Part shown: positions 16,159 to 23,710 of the stretch, in pieces
Position numbering within the stretch: position 1 is the first letter of the stretch
Layout of the letters: each line of letters begins with the position of its first letter
Source: an uncultured SAR86 cluster bacterium
Lineage (GTDB): Bacteria; Pseudomonadota; Gammaproteobacteria; Magnimaribacterales; D2472
Reading direction: 5' to 3'
NCBI GenBank assembly: GCA_902558395.1
Contig: CACEDS010000002.1
Span: forward strand, 261,229 to 325,228
Length of the DNA stretch: 64,000 nt
Notes under the pieces: model-generated
The model's database searches: none
What the model saw: the letters and a program-made list of their open reading frames with translations, nothing else
What the model was told of the DNA's origin: nothing
Position numbers and translations under genes: made by a program

Positions 16159-16944
16159 TTACTGGGACAAGGCCTCGTTACAGGCATTAAAAAGATTTAT
16201 GTAGTAGTTCATATCTTCTTGGGTATGTCTCTTGTTATAAACATAAAAAATTATATTTTTCTGATTAGATTCAATATTAATTTGTTTTTTTCCCTTTTCT
16301 AGGCCTTGATTAAGAAGGTTTATAAATTTATTTGATAATAAATAATCTAAATCATCATTATCAGTGAAACAGTAATAATTGGCCTTAGGAAAATTTTTAT
16401 TTTTGTTAAAAGAGTAATTTCTTTGATTTTTAGCTCCCAAGTACTTTATTAGTCTCCTTGCGTTAGCATTTGAAAATAGTTTTTCTATTAGATTTTTTTT
16501 CTTTATAAAAAAATTTGGAAGCTCTTTTCTGAGCTTAAATAAAAAAACTTGAGTGTGATACGTTGAACTTCCATTTCCTGTTTGAACAACTCTTTGTGTT
16601 GTAATAATTTTAGGTTGGCAATTATCTATTGGATCAAGAAAATTAAATGGTGGTTCCGTGCTAATTAACTTCATTGAGAAAAAGTCTAAAAAAAGATCTA
16701 TGGTTTTCTTGTCAGGATTCTCATAAAATTCATAACTATTTTTTTTAGCATAATCTTGGAGATCACCAGTTCGTTGTTTTTTTTTATACCGCTTGTAGGT
16801 CATAAATGGAATAAAGAAACCTAATGCGATAACAAGCATATGAAATTGTGAAATTTCAATGTCTAAATATACAAGAGTAAATATTAGTAGAGAGAATACA
16901 CCAAGAAATATTGCAGAAAATTTTTGTTCGTTGAATGGTTTGAT
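16159..16944 (-). CDS. membrane-anchored hypothetical protein, probable ATC start
   Basis: The track gives 226 residues from the ATG at 16839, but that ATG has no ribosome-binding site. The frame stays open for 35 further codons upstream, to ATC at 16944. That ATC is preceded by AGGAG at a 6-base spacing, right after an in-frame TAG. No ATG, GTG or TTG lies between. The longer form (about 261 residues) adds a second membrane helix (FSAIFLGVFSLLIFTLVYL) ahead of MLVIALGFFIPFM. A charged cytoplasmic domain with RVVQTGNGSSTYHTQVFLF follows. No known family. If ATC is not used, the start is 16839. Confidence 0.65.
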   Translation of the reverse strand: MKPFNEQKFSAIFLGVFSLLIFTLVYLDIEISQFHMLVIALGFFIPFMTYKRYKKKQRTGDLQDYAKKNSYEFYENPDKKTIDLFLDFFSMKLISTEPPFNFLDPIDNCQPKIITTQRVVQTGNGSSTYHTQVFLFKLRKELPNFFIKKKNLIEKLFSNANARRLIKYLGAKNQRNYSFNKNKNFPKANYYCFTDNDDLDYLLSNKFINLLNQGLEKGKKQINIESNQKNIIFYVYNKRHTQEDMNYYINLFNACNEALSQ

Positions 16945-17042
16945 TTTTTTCTCCTACTCAAATATTAAAATATATGGTGAAACTTTCAAGAAATTATATG
17001 TATAAAAAAAATTTATATTTTTATTGAGAATATATAGAAATT

Positions 17043-18506
17043 TTATTGATCAGAGCCGTTTTCAATTATTCTTATGTAGGTCTTGATGCCGTTTAAAAAG
17101 TCTACTTTTTTTATTCTTTCATTGGTTCCATGTATTCCACTGATCTCATTAGACGATATAAGAAAAGGATTAAATCTATATGAATTTTTAGCAACTTTTG
17201 CATAATGTTTAGAATCGGACCCTCCAACCATAAGTCCTGGCACCACAATAACGTCGTGATATATTTCTTTAACAGAATCACTAATTGCCAGATATCCTTT
17301 ATCAGTCCAACTAGAAATATTGCTGGCTAACTTAGCGTTTCCAACTTGATGAATTTCTATATTTTCACTGTCAATAAATTTGGTAACGTGATCTATAACA
17401 TCCCCTACATTGTCTCTTGGGTGTAGCCTAAAATTAACAATACCAATAGCCTCATTGCTTAAAACATTAGCCCTATCACTTGCAGACAGCATTGTTAGGG
17501 CTGTTGTGGTTCTTAAAACTGCATTCATTGAAGGGCTTTTAGATAAATAACTGTTTATTAAAGGCTCAAATAACCAAAGATTGGCGAACAATACTTTGTT
17601 TTTAAAGGTCATATGCCTGCTAACTTCGTTGAAAAGCTCCAAAGAAACCCCGTCAAGCTTTCCTGGCATAGGGTTTTCTTCAAGCTTGACCAAAGCATTA
17701 GCTAAATATCCCACAGATGATTTTGATGCTGGCATTGAAGAGTGTCCGCCTAGAGATTTTCCAATAACCTTTAGTGTTAGCCCACCTTTTTCAGCAACAT
17801 TTATCATTGCAACAGGTTTATTAATTCCCGGAATAATATTTTCAAGCAAGAAAGATCCCTCGTCCAAAGTCCACTCAAGTCTAATATTTTCATTAATAAA
17901 ATATTCTGTTATTTTGGCAGCACCTCTTTCTCCGCCAATTTCTTCATCATGACCAAAACTAAAATAAATTGTTCTTTCTGGAGAAAAATTATTTTTCAAC
18001 AGATAACTTATGGCCTCTAAAATTGCGATTACACCGCTCTTGTCATCTAGCGCACCTCTGCCCCAAATATATTCATCATCCACTTTTCCATGAAATGGGT
18101 TTTCTTTCCATGTTTGATTTGCGTTTAAGCCTACTGGCACTACATCATAATGACCAGTTAATAAAATAGGGTTTAAATTATTGTTTACGCCTTCCCATTT
18201 TAGTAGCAGACTTTTGCCTAAATATTTACTTTCTAGCTCTTCAAATATTAAAAAATATTCATCTTCAAGCCAATCTAAGAATCTTTGGAACTCTTTATAA
18301 TCAAATTTCGTATAGTCCGGATGAGAGATGGTTTTAAATTCAATCGACTTAGAAAGATTTTCTATTGATTTCACTTCATCCAAAATAATGCTGTTATAAG
18401 TGCGTATTTGCTCAATATTTGGTTGATGGAAAATTGCTCTTAATAAAATAAAAGAGATTAAGAATACTAATGCTGCTATTGAGTATTTATAAATTTTATC
18501 TTTCAT
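17043..18506 (-). CDS. M20-family metallopeptidase (carboxypeptidase S/PM20D1-like)
   Basis: The 487-residue protein has an N-terminal membrane segment (IAALVFLISFILLRAIF) and then the M20 dizinc peptidase domain. LTGHYDVVPV holds a zinc His and catalytic Asp, WGRGALDDKSG the bridging Asp, FGHDEEIGGERGA the catalytic and zinc Glu pair, and HGTNERI the C-terminal zinc His. A dimerisation domain lies between. Length and motifs resemble yeast carboxypeptidase S and PM20D1, which cleave peptides or N-acyl amino acids. It overlaps the DoxX gene by 4 bases in an operon. Confidence 0.9.
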   Translation of the reverse strand: MKDKIYKYSIAALVFLISFILLRAIFHQPNIEQIRTYNSIILDEVKSIENLSKSIEFKTISHPDYTKFDYKEFQRFLDWLEDEYFLIFEELESKYLGKSLLLKWEGVNNNLNPILLTGHYDVVPVGLNANQTWKENPFHGKVDDEYIWGRGALDDKSGVIAILEAISYLLKNNFSPERTIYFSFGHDEEIGGERGAAKITEYFINENIRLEWTLDEGSFLLENIIPGINKPVAMINVAEKGGLTLKVIGKSLGGHSSMPASKSSVGYLANALVKLEENPMPGKLDGVSLELFNEVSRHMTFKNKVLFANLWLFEPLINSYLSKSPSMNAVLRTTTALTMLSASDRANVLSNEAIGIVNFRLHPRDNVGDVIDHVTKFIDSENIEIHQVGNAKLASNISSWTDKGYLAISDSVKEIYHDVIVVPGLMVGGSDSKHYAKVAKNSYRFNPFLISSNEISGIHGTNERIKKVDFLNGIKTYIRIIENGSDQ

Positions 18507-18895
18507 CTGTCTTTCTTTGAAGGTTCTTTGATATTAAGGGCGGCTAAAAGCAACAAGCCGGCAAAAATACCTAGGTTTTTAAAAAAATTTTGCGCCTCGC
18601 GATCAGCACTAACACCGTCATAGACATTCCAAAAGTCATGTAAGTTTATATTTATTAAAATAATCATAAAAGCAAAGCCAACAGAACAAATAACCACATG
18701 CTTGTTTAATAATAAGCTAATGCCCCCAAAAACTTGGACCATGCCAGATATTGCTAATAAAACTGGAACCATTTTCATATTATGCGTTTCCATCAAGGCA
18801 AGGCTTGAATCCCAAGCTAAAAACTTACCTATTCCCGGAATTAAAAAATATAATCCAAGAAACGATCTTCCAATATGTATTAATAATGATCTCAT
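18503..18895 (-). CDS. DoxX family membrane protein
   Basis: A 130-residue protein with four hydrophobic helices. The opening IGRSFLGLYFLIPGIGKFLAW and MKMVPVLLAISGMVQVFGGISLLL follow the DoxX pattern, in which a small four-helix membrane protein often serves as a partner in redox or thiosulfate metabolism. No oxidase partner is adjacent. It overlaps the peptidase gene downstream and the 74-residue membrane protein gene upstream by 4 bases each, so the three form one coupled operon. Confidence 0.85.
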   Translation of the reverse strand: MRSLLIHIGRSFLGLYFLIPGIGKFLAWDSSLALMETHNMKMVPVLLAISGMVQVFGGISLLLNKHVVICSVGFAFMIILININLHDFWNVYDGVSADREAQNFFKNLGIFAGLLLLAALNIKEPSKKDR

Positions 18896-19116
18896 TTGCC
18901 TTTATTTTTTAGTCTTTGATATAAAGATATTGAGCCTTTTAAAAACCAAACAACAACTAGACCCCACCAAAGCACAAAAAACCAGTCATTTTTGTTTGTA
19001 CCATTCCACTCCAACCATTCAAACAAAAAACTTTCTACCAACAGGTCAAATGAAAGAAGAGCAAAAAAACCAAAAACCCAAATTAAAAAAAAATTAAGAT
19101 TGCTTAATTTATTCAT
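18892..19116 (-). CDS. 74-residue membrane protein, hypothetical
   Basis: Two hydrophobic stretches (LNFFLIWVFGFFALLSFDLLV and WFFVLWWGLVVVWFL) are separated by a Trp-rich loop (LFEWLEWNGTNKNDW), with a basic C-terminus. It is the first gene of the operon with DoxX and the M20 peptidase, joined by a 4-base overlap. No family recognised. Confidence 0.7.
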   Translation of the reverse strand: MNKLSNLNFFLIWVFGFFALLSFDLLVESFLFEWLEWNGTNKNDWFFVLWWGLVVVWFLKGSISLYQRLKNKGK

Positions 19117-19200
19117 AAACTTTTAAAAACAAATTACTCAACTGCTTCAAAGTAGAATTAACCCAGTCATTGATTATCATTTTTTTAATATTATTTTGTA

Positions 19201-19488
19201 TTAAGTTATTAGCTTGGGAATTATTCCTAGTTGAGCAAGAATACCAAAAATAATTAACAATATAATACTGGAGATTATTTTAAGATTCTTCTTTTGAATC
19301 CATTCTAATAAGTTATCTATAAGTTTTCTTATCCATTTATCTGCTTTATCGACCCATGTAATAGCTTTTCTTGTCCATGAGTCAGTCACATCGATTAATG
19401 AAAGAAAAATTGCTCCGATTACAAGCCACGCAAAGCCATTAAGAATCATATCGATTAGCCAGCCTAAAATCACCCAATTTATTTCCAT
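19201..19488 (-). CDS. 95-residue membrane protein, hypothetical
   Basis: Hydrophobic helices at each end (GWLIDMILNGFAWLVIGAIFLSLI and IISSIILLIIFGILAQLGIIP) flank an amphipathic Trp/Lys-rich middle (WTRKAITWVDKADKWIRK). That middle is likely to lie along the membrane surface. No Cys or catalytic motif. It lies just outside the outermost clear glmS-end copy (19516-19533), so it may be cargo of one more, older cassette. Function unknown. Confidence 0.65.
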   Translation of the reverse strand: MEINWVILGWLIDMILNGFAWLVIGAIFLSLIDVTDSWTRKAITWVDKADKWIRKLIDNLLEWIQKKNLKIISSIILLIIFGILAQLGIIPKLIT

Positions 19489-19515
19489 TATTAAGCCTTA
19501 AAAACTAATCTTAAT

Positions 19516-19553
19516 TTACTCCACCGTAACTGACTATTTTTAAACAGTGATTT
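19516..19553 (-). repeat. glmS-end copy 6 (outermost clear copy) with adjoining right-end repeat
   Basis: On the minus strand TCAGTTACGGTGGAGTAA encodes SVTVE-stop (core 19516-19533). It is preceded by a 5-base spacer ending in the stop triplet TAG and by a perfect AAATCACTGTTTAAA (19539-19553). It differs from the living glmS end only at third codon positions. With the copy at 20057 it brackets the lipoprotein cassette between two exact, oppositely oriented 15-mers. Confidence 0.85.
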
Positions 19554-19567
19554 AATTCTAACACTAT

Positions 19568-20026
19568 TTATTCTTTTGATTTTTTAGCATCATAAAAAAT
19601 TACATCATGCCCTTTTTTTTCAAGGCATTTCTCAAGACCAGAATATTCTCTAAACTCCTTTGTTGCATTTGTAACAAAAATTGTTGAACCTCCTAAGACG
19701 CCTCCCACAGTTCCTGCTGCGACATAAATAGGCGCAAAAACTCCACTTGCAGTGGCAATTGTATAAAGTCCACCTAATGCTAAATAAGATCCAAAACCAA
19801 TACCAACTTTTGAAAATCTATTTGCTCTATTGTTAGATGTTTTTATACATTCATCTAACTCATTCTCAAAAGCATATAGATCTGTATCAGATGACCTTTT
19901 TACATATACAGGCGTATTGACTAACTGTGAGTACTCTTCAGCATCAGGTTTTACATTGATAGTATTGGAAACACATGAGGATAAAACAAATATAAATAGA
20001 AAAAAAAATAGGCCCTTATTTTGCAT
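19568..20026 (-). CDS. lipoprotein with glycine-zipper-like hydrophobic segment (cassette cargo)
   Basis: The 152-residue protein has a lipoprotein signal peptide ending VLSSC-VS. Further on lie an acidic helix with a second Cys (LDECIKTSN), a Gly/Ala-rich hydrophobic stretch (VGIGFGSYLALGG and GTVGGVLGGSTIFV) and a Lys-rich C-terminus. Glycine-zipper lipoproteins are common in gammaproteobacteria, but I recognise no specific family. It is the sole cargo of the cassette between the glmS-end copies at 19516 and 20057. It starts 15 bases inside the left repeat. Confidence 0.75.
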   Translation of the reverse strand: MQNKGLFFFLFIFVLSSCVSNTINVKPDAEEYSQLVNTPVYVKRSSDTDLYAFENELDECIKTSNNRANRFSKVGIGFGSYLALGGLYTIATASGVFAPIYVAAGTVGGVLGGSTIFVTNATKEFREYSGLEKCLEKKGHDVIFYDAKKSKE

Positions 20027-20040
20027 AATTTTCTATTTCT

Positions 20041-20074
20041 AAATCACTGTTTAAAATTACTCCACCGTGACGGA
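20041..20074 (-). repeat. glmS-end copy 5 with adjoining left-end repeat
   Basis: Minus-strand TCCGTCACGGTGGAGTAA (20057-20074) encodes SVTVE-stop using GC-ending codons. One base later comes a perfect TTTAAACAGTGATTT (20041-20055 on the plus strand as AAATCACTGTTTAAA). Upstream the frame stays open as MITTRRKQ-SVTVE, unlike other displaced copies that meet a stop at once. The codon choice matches the GC-rich sulfotransferase cassette just upstream, suggesting both came from the same donor. Confidence 0.85.
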
Positions 20075-20099
20075 TTGTTTTCGTCGTGTCGTGATCATG

Positions 20100-20798
20100 C
20101 TAACGCTCGTAACCCATTGCATCGAACTCGATCCTGCAGTTCTTATATATTTGGTCCTTTACTTTCTGCGACAACAGCTCGGATGCAGGCCTTCTGTTAG
20201 TTCGGAATTCGTGTTTGGTTTGTGGATAGTGCGCGATAATATCAAATTCAAGCCTGTCGCCGAGGGTCGCGAGGTCTTCCTGCATATTGTCAAAATTGAC
20301 AATGAAATCGACAATAGGTTTTTCACCGTCTGAATAGGTTGGGTAACTGACGTAATGCTTCTTCTTCAGAACACGCTCAAGCTCCTTGTCAAAACTCCAG
20401 TTCTTTTTTCCGCGCGCCCGATAATAGATATGCGATACAACCTTTTCGTACGGATGCCTTTCGATCGAAAAAGTGAAGTAATCATCGTAAGTTTTTTTGC
20501 CGACGTACTCGCGAATCGCAACAGCCGGCATATGATTGAAAAACTTGCCACGGCGTCTGGCGCGTAAAAATTTCATCTTGCGTGCCTTTATCATATCGCG
20601 ATATCGCTGCTCTCCAAGACCACCGTAGTTCTGAGGTAACGTGCCGCCCATGTCCAGCCTGACGAGTTCGTCTTCAAACGATATCGGAGTGATGATGTCA
20701 TCGGGACCACAGACTTGGCTCAGACTAACCTCCATGCTTGTGCCCGAGGTTTTACGGGTCTTTACGAAAATAAACTTCTTTGCGTGGCTAACGATCAT
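20100..20798 (-). CDS. sulfotransferase family protein (cassette cargo)
   Basis: The 232-residue protein begins IVSHAKKFIFVKTRKTSGTSMEVSL; KTRKTSGTS is the 5'-phosphosulfate-binding loop that grips the PAPS donor. Later FSIERHPYEKVVSHIY gives the 3'-phosphate-binding Ser and Arg. It fits the Sulfotransfer_2-like group that adds sulfate to sugars or lipids, so a surface glycan is a likely target. Its ATG overlaps the end of the second sulfotransferase gene by 11 bases. Local GC is far above that of the neighbours: 32 of 60 bases in 20641-20700. Confidence 0.87.
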   Translation of the reverse strand: MIVSHAKKFIFVKTRKTSGTSMEVSLSQVCGPDDIITPISFEDELVRLDMGGTLPQNYGGLGEQRYRDMIKARKMKFLRARRRGKFFNHMPAVAIREYVGKKTYDDYFTFSIERHPYEKVVSHIYYRARGKKNWSFDKELERVLKKKHYVSYPTYSDGEKPIVDFIVNFDNMQEDLATLGDRLEFDIIAHYPQTKHEFRTNRRPASELLSQKVKDQIYKNCRIEFDAMGYER

Positions 20799-21591
20799 TG
20801 GTTGCTCTGCTGATTCGACTAAGTCCTTTCTTGCGTCGATAGATAGCTATTTTTCTCGAAGCATCAATGGATTGCGAAATTCTCTGCCAAAAACGTTTTT
20901 TTTCCGGATACCAACTGTTAGATTTATCCGGTAAAACGCCGTCCAAAATAACTTCCCAATCCGGCGATGATTCGTATCCACAACCGACCAGATCTGATGT
21001 CATTGTGCCATGGATTGCCTGCTGTTGAACGATGCGACCGAGATGTTTTCGCCAGACACCGACACTGGTCGGTCCAATAGGACGGACGCCACGCATTGCA
21101 ACCTTTGACTTTTCAGACACTTGCGCGTATTCATGGTACTCAGAAAATTTGTGTTGTTTCTCAAGCCATGGAAATTTTGCAGTGATTTGGCTTTGTGTGG
21201 CGTCAGGGTTATTTACGAAATCCTCGTACCGGATATTGAGAAAACGATCGTGGCCGAACAATGGGCGTGCACAGGCATGCAATTCACGCCAAAGCCTAAT
21301 GTTCGAGTAGTACATATCCTCGCTCTTACCGTGCCGGCTAACGATGACATCACGCGGATCGCGCGTTACGTAAATGACATAGAGATTAGGATCGTCGATG
21401 ACTCCTGGCATGTACAACGTATCTTTGGGTCGTTTCGTGATAACCACATCGTTGTTTTTTGCGGTTACGAGGTGAAAGCGAATCTCATGGTCATAATGCT
21501 TGTTTGTCCGAAAACAGGTGACCATCGCCTGGTGCAAGAGAGTAGTACCGGATCGCGGCGAGCAGGCAACAATGTGAATGTGCTTAAACAG
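20788..21591 (-). CDS. sulfotransferase, probable CTG start (cassette cargo)
   Basis: The track starts at a TTG (21537) inside the cofactor site. Extending the frame 18 codons upstream to CTG at 21591 recovers FKHIHIVACSPRSGTTLLHQ, where SPRSGTTLL is the 5'-phosphosulfate-binding loop. IYVTRDPRDVIVSRHGK is the 3'-phosphate motif. An in-frame TGA lies two codons above the CTG, and AGGGAG sits 7 bases before it, so CTG initiation is the simplest reading. A one-base frameshift joining an upstream TTG is the alternative. The product has about 267 residues. GC is 33 of 60 bases in 21001-21060, unlike the flanking AT-rich genes. Confidence 0.8.
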   Translation of the reverse strand: MFKHIHIVACSPRSGTTLLHQAMVTCFRTNKHYDHEIRFHLVTAKNNDVVITKRPKDTLYMPGVIDDPNLYVIYVTRDPRDVIVSRHGKSEDMYYSNIRLWRELHACARPLFGHDRFLNIRYEDFVNNPDATQSQITAKFPWLEKQHKFSEYHEYAQVSEKSKVAMRGVRPIGPTSVGVWRKHLGRIVQQQAIHGTMTSDLVGCGYESSPDWEVILDGVLPDKSNSWYPEKKRFWQRISQSIDASRKIAIYRRKKGLSRISRATNDR

Positions 21592-21643
21592 ACGTCAACT
21601 CCCTAGTGCGCCGTCGAGGGCCGAATACTTCTTTTGGTAAAAA

Positions 21644-21666
21644 TCATTCGACTGTAAACGATTAAG
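21644..21666 (-). repeat. glmS-end copy 4, partly diverged
   Basis: Minus-strand TCGTTTACAGTCGAATGA (21644-21661) reads SFTVE-stop: one Val-to-Phe change, TGA instead of TAA, otherwise third-position changes. Upstream CTTAA meets it exactly as in the copy at 22928, and before that AAATTTGGTTTACC is a decayed form of the AAATCACTGTTTAAA repeat. It marks the border between the GC-rich sulfotransferase cassette and the AT-rich esterase-like lipoprotein cassette. Confidence 0.7.
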
Positions 21667-21676
21667 GTAAACCAAA

Positions 21677-22834
21677 TTATTGTTGTTTGTAATTTTGGTC
21701 ATGTAGATTCATTATATTTTCAGCGATTGTATGTAAGTCAGTATTAAAACCTGTGTCGGCGTCATTGGTTCTTAAGTTAACTCCATATAACCCATTCAAC
21801 CATATTAGCGCTCCTGTGTTAATAACAATTTCACCTTGATGTCCCTTTGTATCTGTAAATATTGAATCATCATAAGAACCAAATAAAGAAATATCATCAA
21901 GCAATAAATTATTTTCATACTGATCAACCAAATCAAATGTTGCCCACCCCGTTGGCAGAGTAAATATTTCTGTTGAAGGGTATAATTCGCGCAACTGATC
22001 AATGACTGACTTGTGTGTGATATCGCTAACCACATCTTCATAAACATCTCTTATATTGTTATACCCAAAACCTTCTGCTCTTTGCTGCCAGTCTGCTGGA
22101 AAATCTATAGGTGGAATGGATATAAATATTTTTATGTTAGGGTTATTTTGCAAGGCATAATCTATCCATTCTGTAAAACCTGATAAAGGATTAGTTTCAT
22201 TGAAATACCAGGTCATCCCAAGAATTTCGATATTTCCAGAGTCTAGAATTTGTTTGATTTCAGTATTTGTATCTTCATCTGTCCATAACCCAATTGGGGT
22301 GCCGTTATCACCACCCCTGAAAACAAGATTATCTCTGTGTTCTAAAAAGTCTGCATCTAGTGCTAATTCGCTGAATCTTTCAGCGTAAGGTCTAAAAAAA
22401 CTATTACCCATAAGCAACATATTTGATCCACCCATACCCTCAAGAACATCATTAATGGAGACTATTATTCCAAGTGATGAGGATAACAAACCATCTGATG
22501 CGATTATGGTTACTTCATAAATATTATCTTGATTACTGTCTTGTGGATTTTCATAGTCTGGAGGCGAAATAAAAGATAGTTCTCCAGATACACTCCCTAT
22601 CGTCATTAATACTGAGTCAGAACCTTCGATGGAATAAGTTATATTGTCACCCTCGGCATCTGTTGCTTGAATGGTAGTTATCTCAGTGGTGTTTTCATCA
22701 ATTGCAAAATCAATTAAACCTATTAATTGAGGTGCTGTATTTACTTGTTCGGGTGTCTCACTGTTGCTTCCTCCGCCGCCACACCCTAAAAGAGTAGTCA
22801 GCAGAATAATTAGATATCCGTAGTTTTGTTTCAT
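21677..22834 (-). CDS. lipoprotein with cadherin-like repeat and SGNH-like domain (cassette cargo)
   Basis: The 385-residue protein has a lipobox TLLGC followed by four Gly, then a cadherin-like repeat at about residues 30-130 (DAEGDNITYSIEG, DGLLSSSLGIIVSINDV). The C-terminal domain opens LLMGNSFFRPYAERF, resembling the nucleophile region of SGNH hydrolases; a DTKGHQGEI block may hold the late His. Esterase or glycan-deacetylase activity is possible but not shown. It is the only cargo between the copies at 21644 and 22928, and shares the lipobox-polyglycine-Ig/cadherin plan with the CotH lipoprotein at 9209. Confidence 0.75.
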   Translation of the reverse strand: MKQNYGYLIILLTTLLGCGGGGSNSETPEQVNTAPQLIGLIDFAIDENTTEITTIQATDAEGDNITYSIEGSDSVLMTIGSVSGELSFISPPDYENPQDSNQDNIYEVTIIASDGLLSSSLGIIVSINDVLEGMGGSNMLLMGNSFFRPYAERFSELALDADFLEHRDNLVFRGGDNGTPIGLWTDEDTNTEIKQILDSGNIEILGMTWYFNETNPLSGFTEWIDYALQNNPNIKIFISIPPIDFPADWQQRAEGFGYNNIRDVYEDVVSDITHKSVIDQLRELYPSTEIFTLPTGWATFDLVDQYENNLLLDDISLFGSYDDSIFTDTKGHQGEIVINTGALIWLNGLYGVNLRTNDADTGFNTDLHTIAENIMNLHDQNYKQQ

Positions 22835-22927
22835 ATGTATTTTTATAAACTATGTATTAAATATAGACTTTTATTTTTATTAATAGTTCAACACTTAGTA
22901 ATTTTTGATTAACCGAGAAACCTTTCT

Positions 22928-22965
22928 TTATTCAACAGTAACTGATTAAGTTTAAACAGTGATTT
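22928..22965 (-). repeat. glmS-end copy 3 with adjoining right-end repeat
   Basis: Minus-strand TCAGTTACTGTTGAATAA (22928-22945) encodes SVTVE-stop. It follows CTTAA and a perfect AAATCACTGTTTAAA (22951-22965). The reverse complement of this end, GATTAAGTTTAAACAGTGAT, matches GAGTAAGTTTAAACAGTGAT at the living glmS end with a single mismatch, so the two form long inverted repeats around the 22.9-24.1 kb segment. Confidence 0.87.
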
Positions 22966-23066
22966 GACTCCAACCCCTTTGTATTCAACTTCTTCATATC
23001 TTTCATTTTCGTTTAGAAACACTTCTTCTTGCTAATACTTGGTGGATAACAACTAGTTTTAAAGAT

Positions 23067-23480
23067 TTATTGGATTATCTCCTGAAAACTAAATTGTATT
23101 TTATCACCATAGTTTGAATTGATATTTGATTTGTTCAAATCTAGGATTTCTTCGGATTGATCGAGGATATTTTTAGCATCATCTATTGTTATAGATTCTA
23201 TTTTTGCTGCCCATTCCTCAAGAGCACTAAATTCTTCTGATATTTTTTCAGAAATTGCTTCGTCATAACCCATAAAATAATTTGCAATTGGATCAGCATC
23301 TTCATCAGAAAGATCTAGATCAATATATGTTCCAAAAAGATTATTGCCTTCTTTCGAAATAAGATTCACGGTAATCCAAAATTCCATACCTGGAGAATGA
23401 TATTCTATGTTTGGGTCATCAAGCATTTTTCCTTTAGCATATTCTAATGCGACACCTAATACCTTTTCTTTTATGTTCAT
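23067..23480 (-). CDS. acidic hypothetical protein (cassette cargo)
   Basis: The 137-residue soluble protein is strongly acidic (DLSDEDADPI, EEFSALEEWAAKIES) with no signal peptide, membrane segment or Cys apart from none seen. Helical patterns dominate its C-terminal half. I do not recognise a family; acidity and size resemble immunity or anti-toxin-like proteins, but nothing else supports that. It is the sole full-length cargo between the copies at 22928 and 23526. The ATG is followed by a clean frame, and TTGAGGT lies about 9 bases upstream. Confidence 0.7.
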   Translation of the reverse strand: MNIKEKVLGVALEYAKGKMLDDPNIEYHSPGMEFWITVNLISKEGNNLFGTYIDLDLSDEDADPIANYFMGYDEAISEKISEEFSALEEWAAKIESITIDDAKNILDQSEEILDLNKSNINSNYGDKIQFSFQEIIQ

Positions 23481-23509
23481 ATTAATACCTCAATTTATTT
23501 AATTATATT

Positions 23510-23542
23510 AAATCACTTTTTAAAATTACTCCGCGTAACGGA
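23510..23542 (-). repeat. glmS-end copy 2, decayed by a one-base deletion
   Basis: Minus-strand TCCGTTACGCGGAGTAA (23526-23542) is one base short of an SVTVE-stop frame. One base later TTTAAAAAGTGATTT (23510-23524) is the left-end repeat with one mismatch. The preceding triplet is TAG, as in other displaced copies. Its codons (TCC, GTT, ACG) are unlike those of the living glmS, so it is not a recent local duplicate. Confidence 0.8.
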
Positions 23543-23596
23543 CTAAGTCTGTAAGACAATTTGATTCTCCTCTTTAGAATCGTGTTTCTTAGTCAT
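23543..23596 (-). pseudogene. 17-codon outward-facing gene start cut at the cassette border
   Basis: A strong GGAGG ribosome-binding site lies 7 bases before an ATG at 23596 that opens MTKKHDSKEENQIVLQT and then stops at a TAG directly touching glmS-end copy 2. A good start signal with so short a frame looks like the 5' fragment of a gene truncated when the cassette formed, rather than a working peptide. A small peptide gene is the alternative. Confidence 0.35.
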
Positions 23597-23710
23597 AGTC
23601 TGTCCTCCACGTTCCAAATATAACATCTTTTCGGTTTGACCTTTAGGTATGACATATCCTTTTTTCTTCTATAAGATAACTTTAAATGGAAAGTTTCCTC
23701 AAAGAAGATT

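Noticed and set aside
16131-16302. Plus-strand frame MLKKVNFTNLLGQGLV... opposite the 16159-16944 gene
   Set aside because: It lies almost wholly antisense to a longer, better supported gene and has biased hydrophobic composition typical of shadows.
21121-21606. 161-residue plus-strand ORF
   Set aside because: It is antisense to the sulfotransferase gene whose PAPS-binding motifs are clear; GC-rich DNA produces long shadow frames.
22909-23022. GTG-started 37-residue minus frame reading through glmS-end copy 3
   Set aside because: It has no clear ribosome-binding site and simply translates the repeat and its flank; its existence is explained by the AT-rich repeat being open in that frame.
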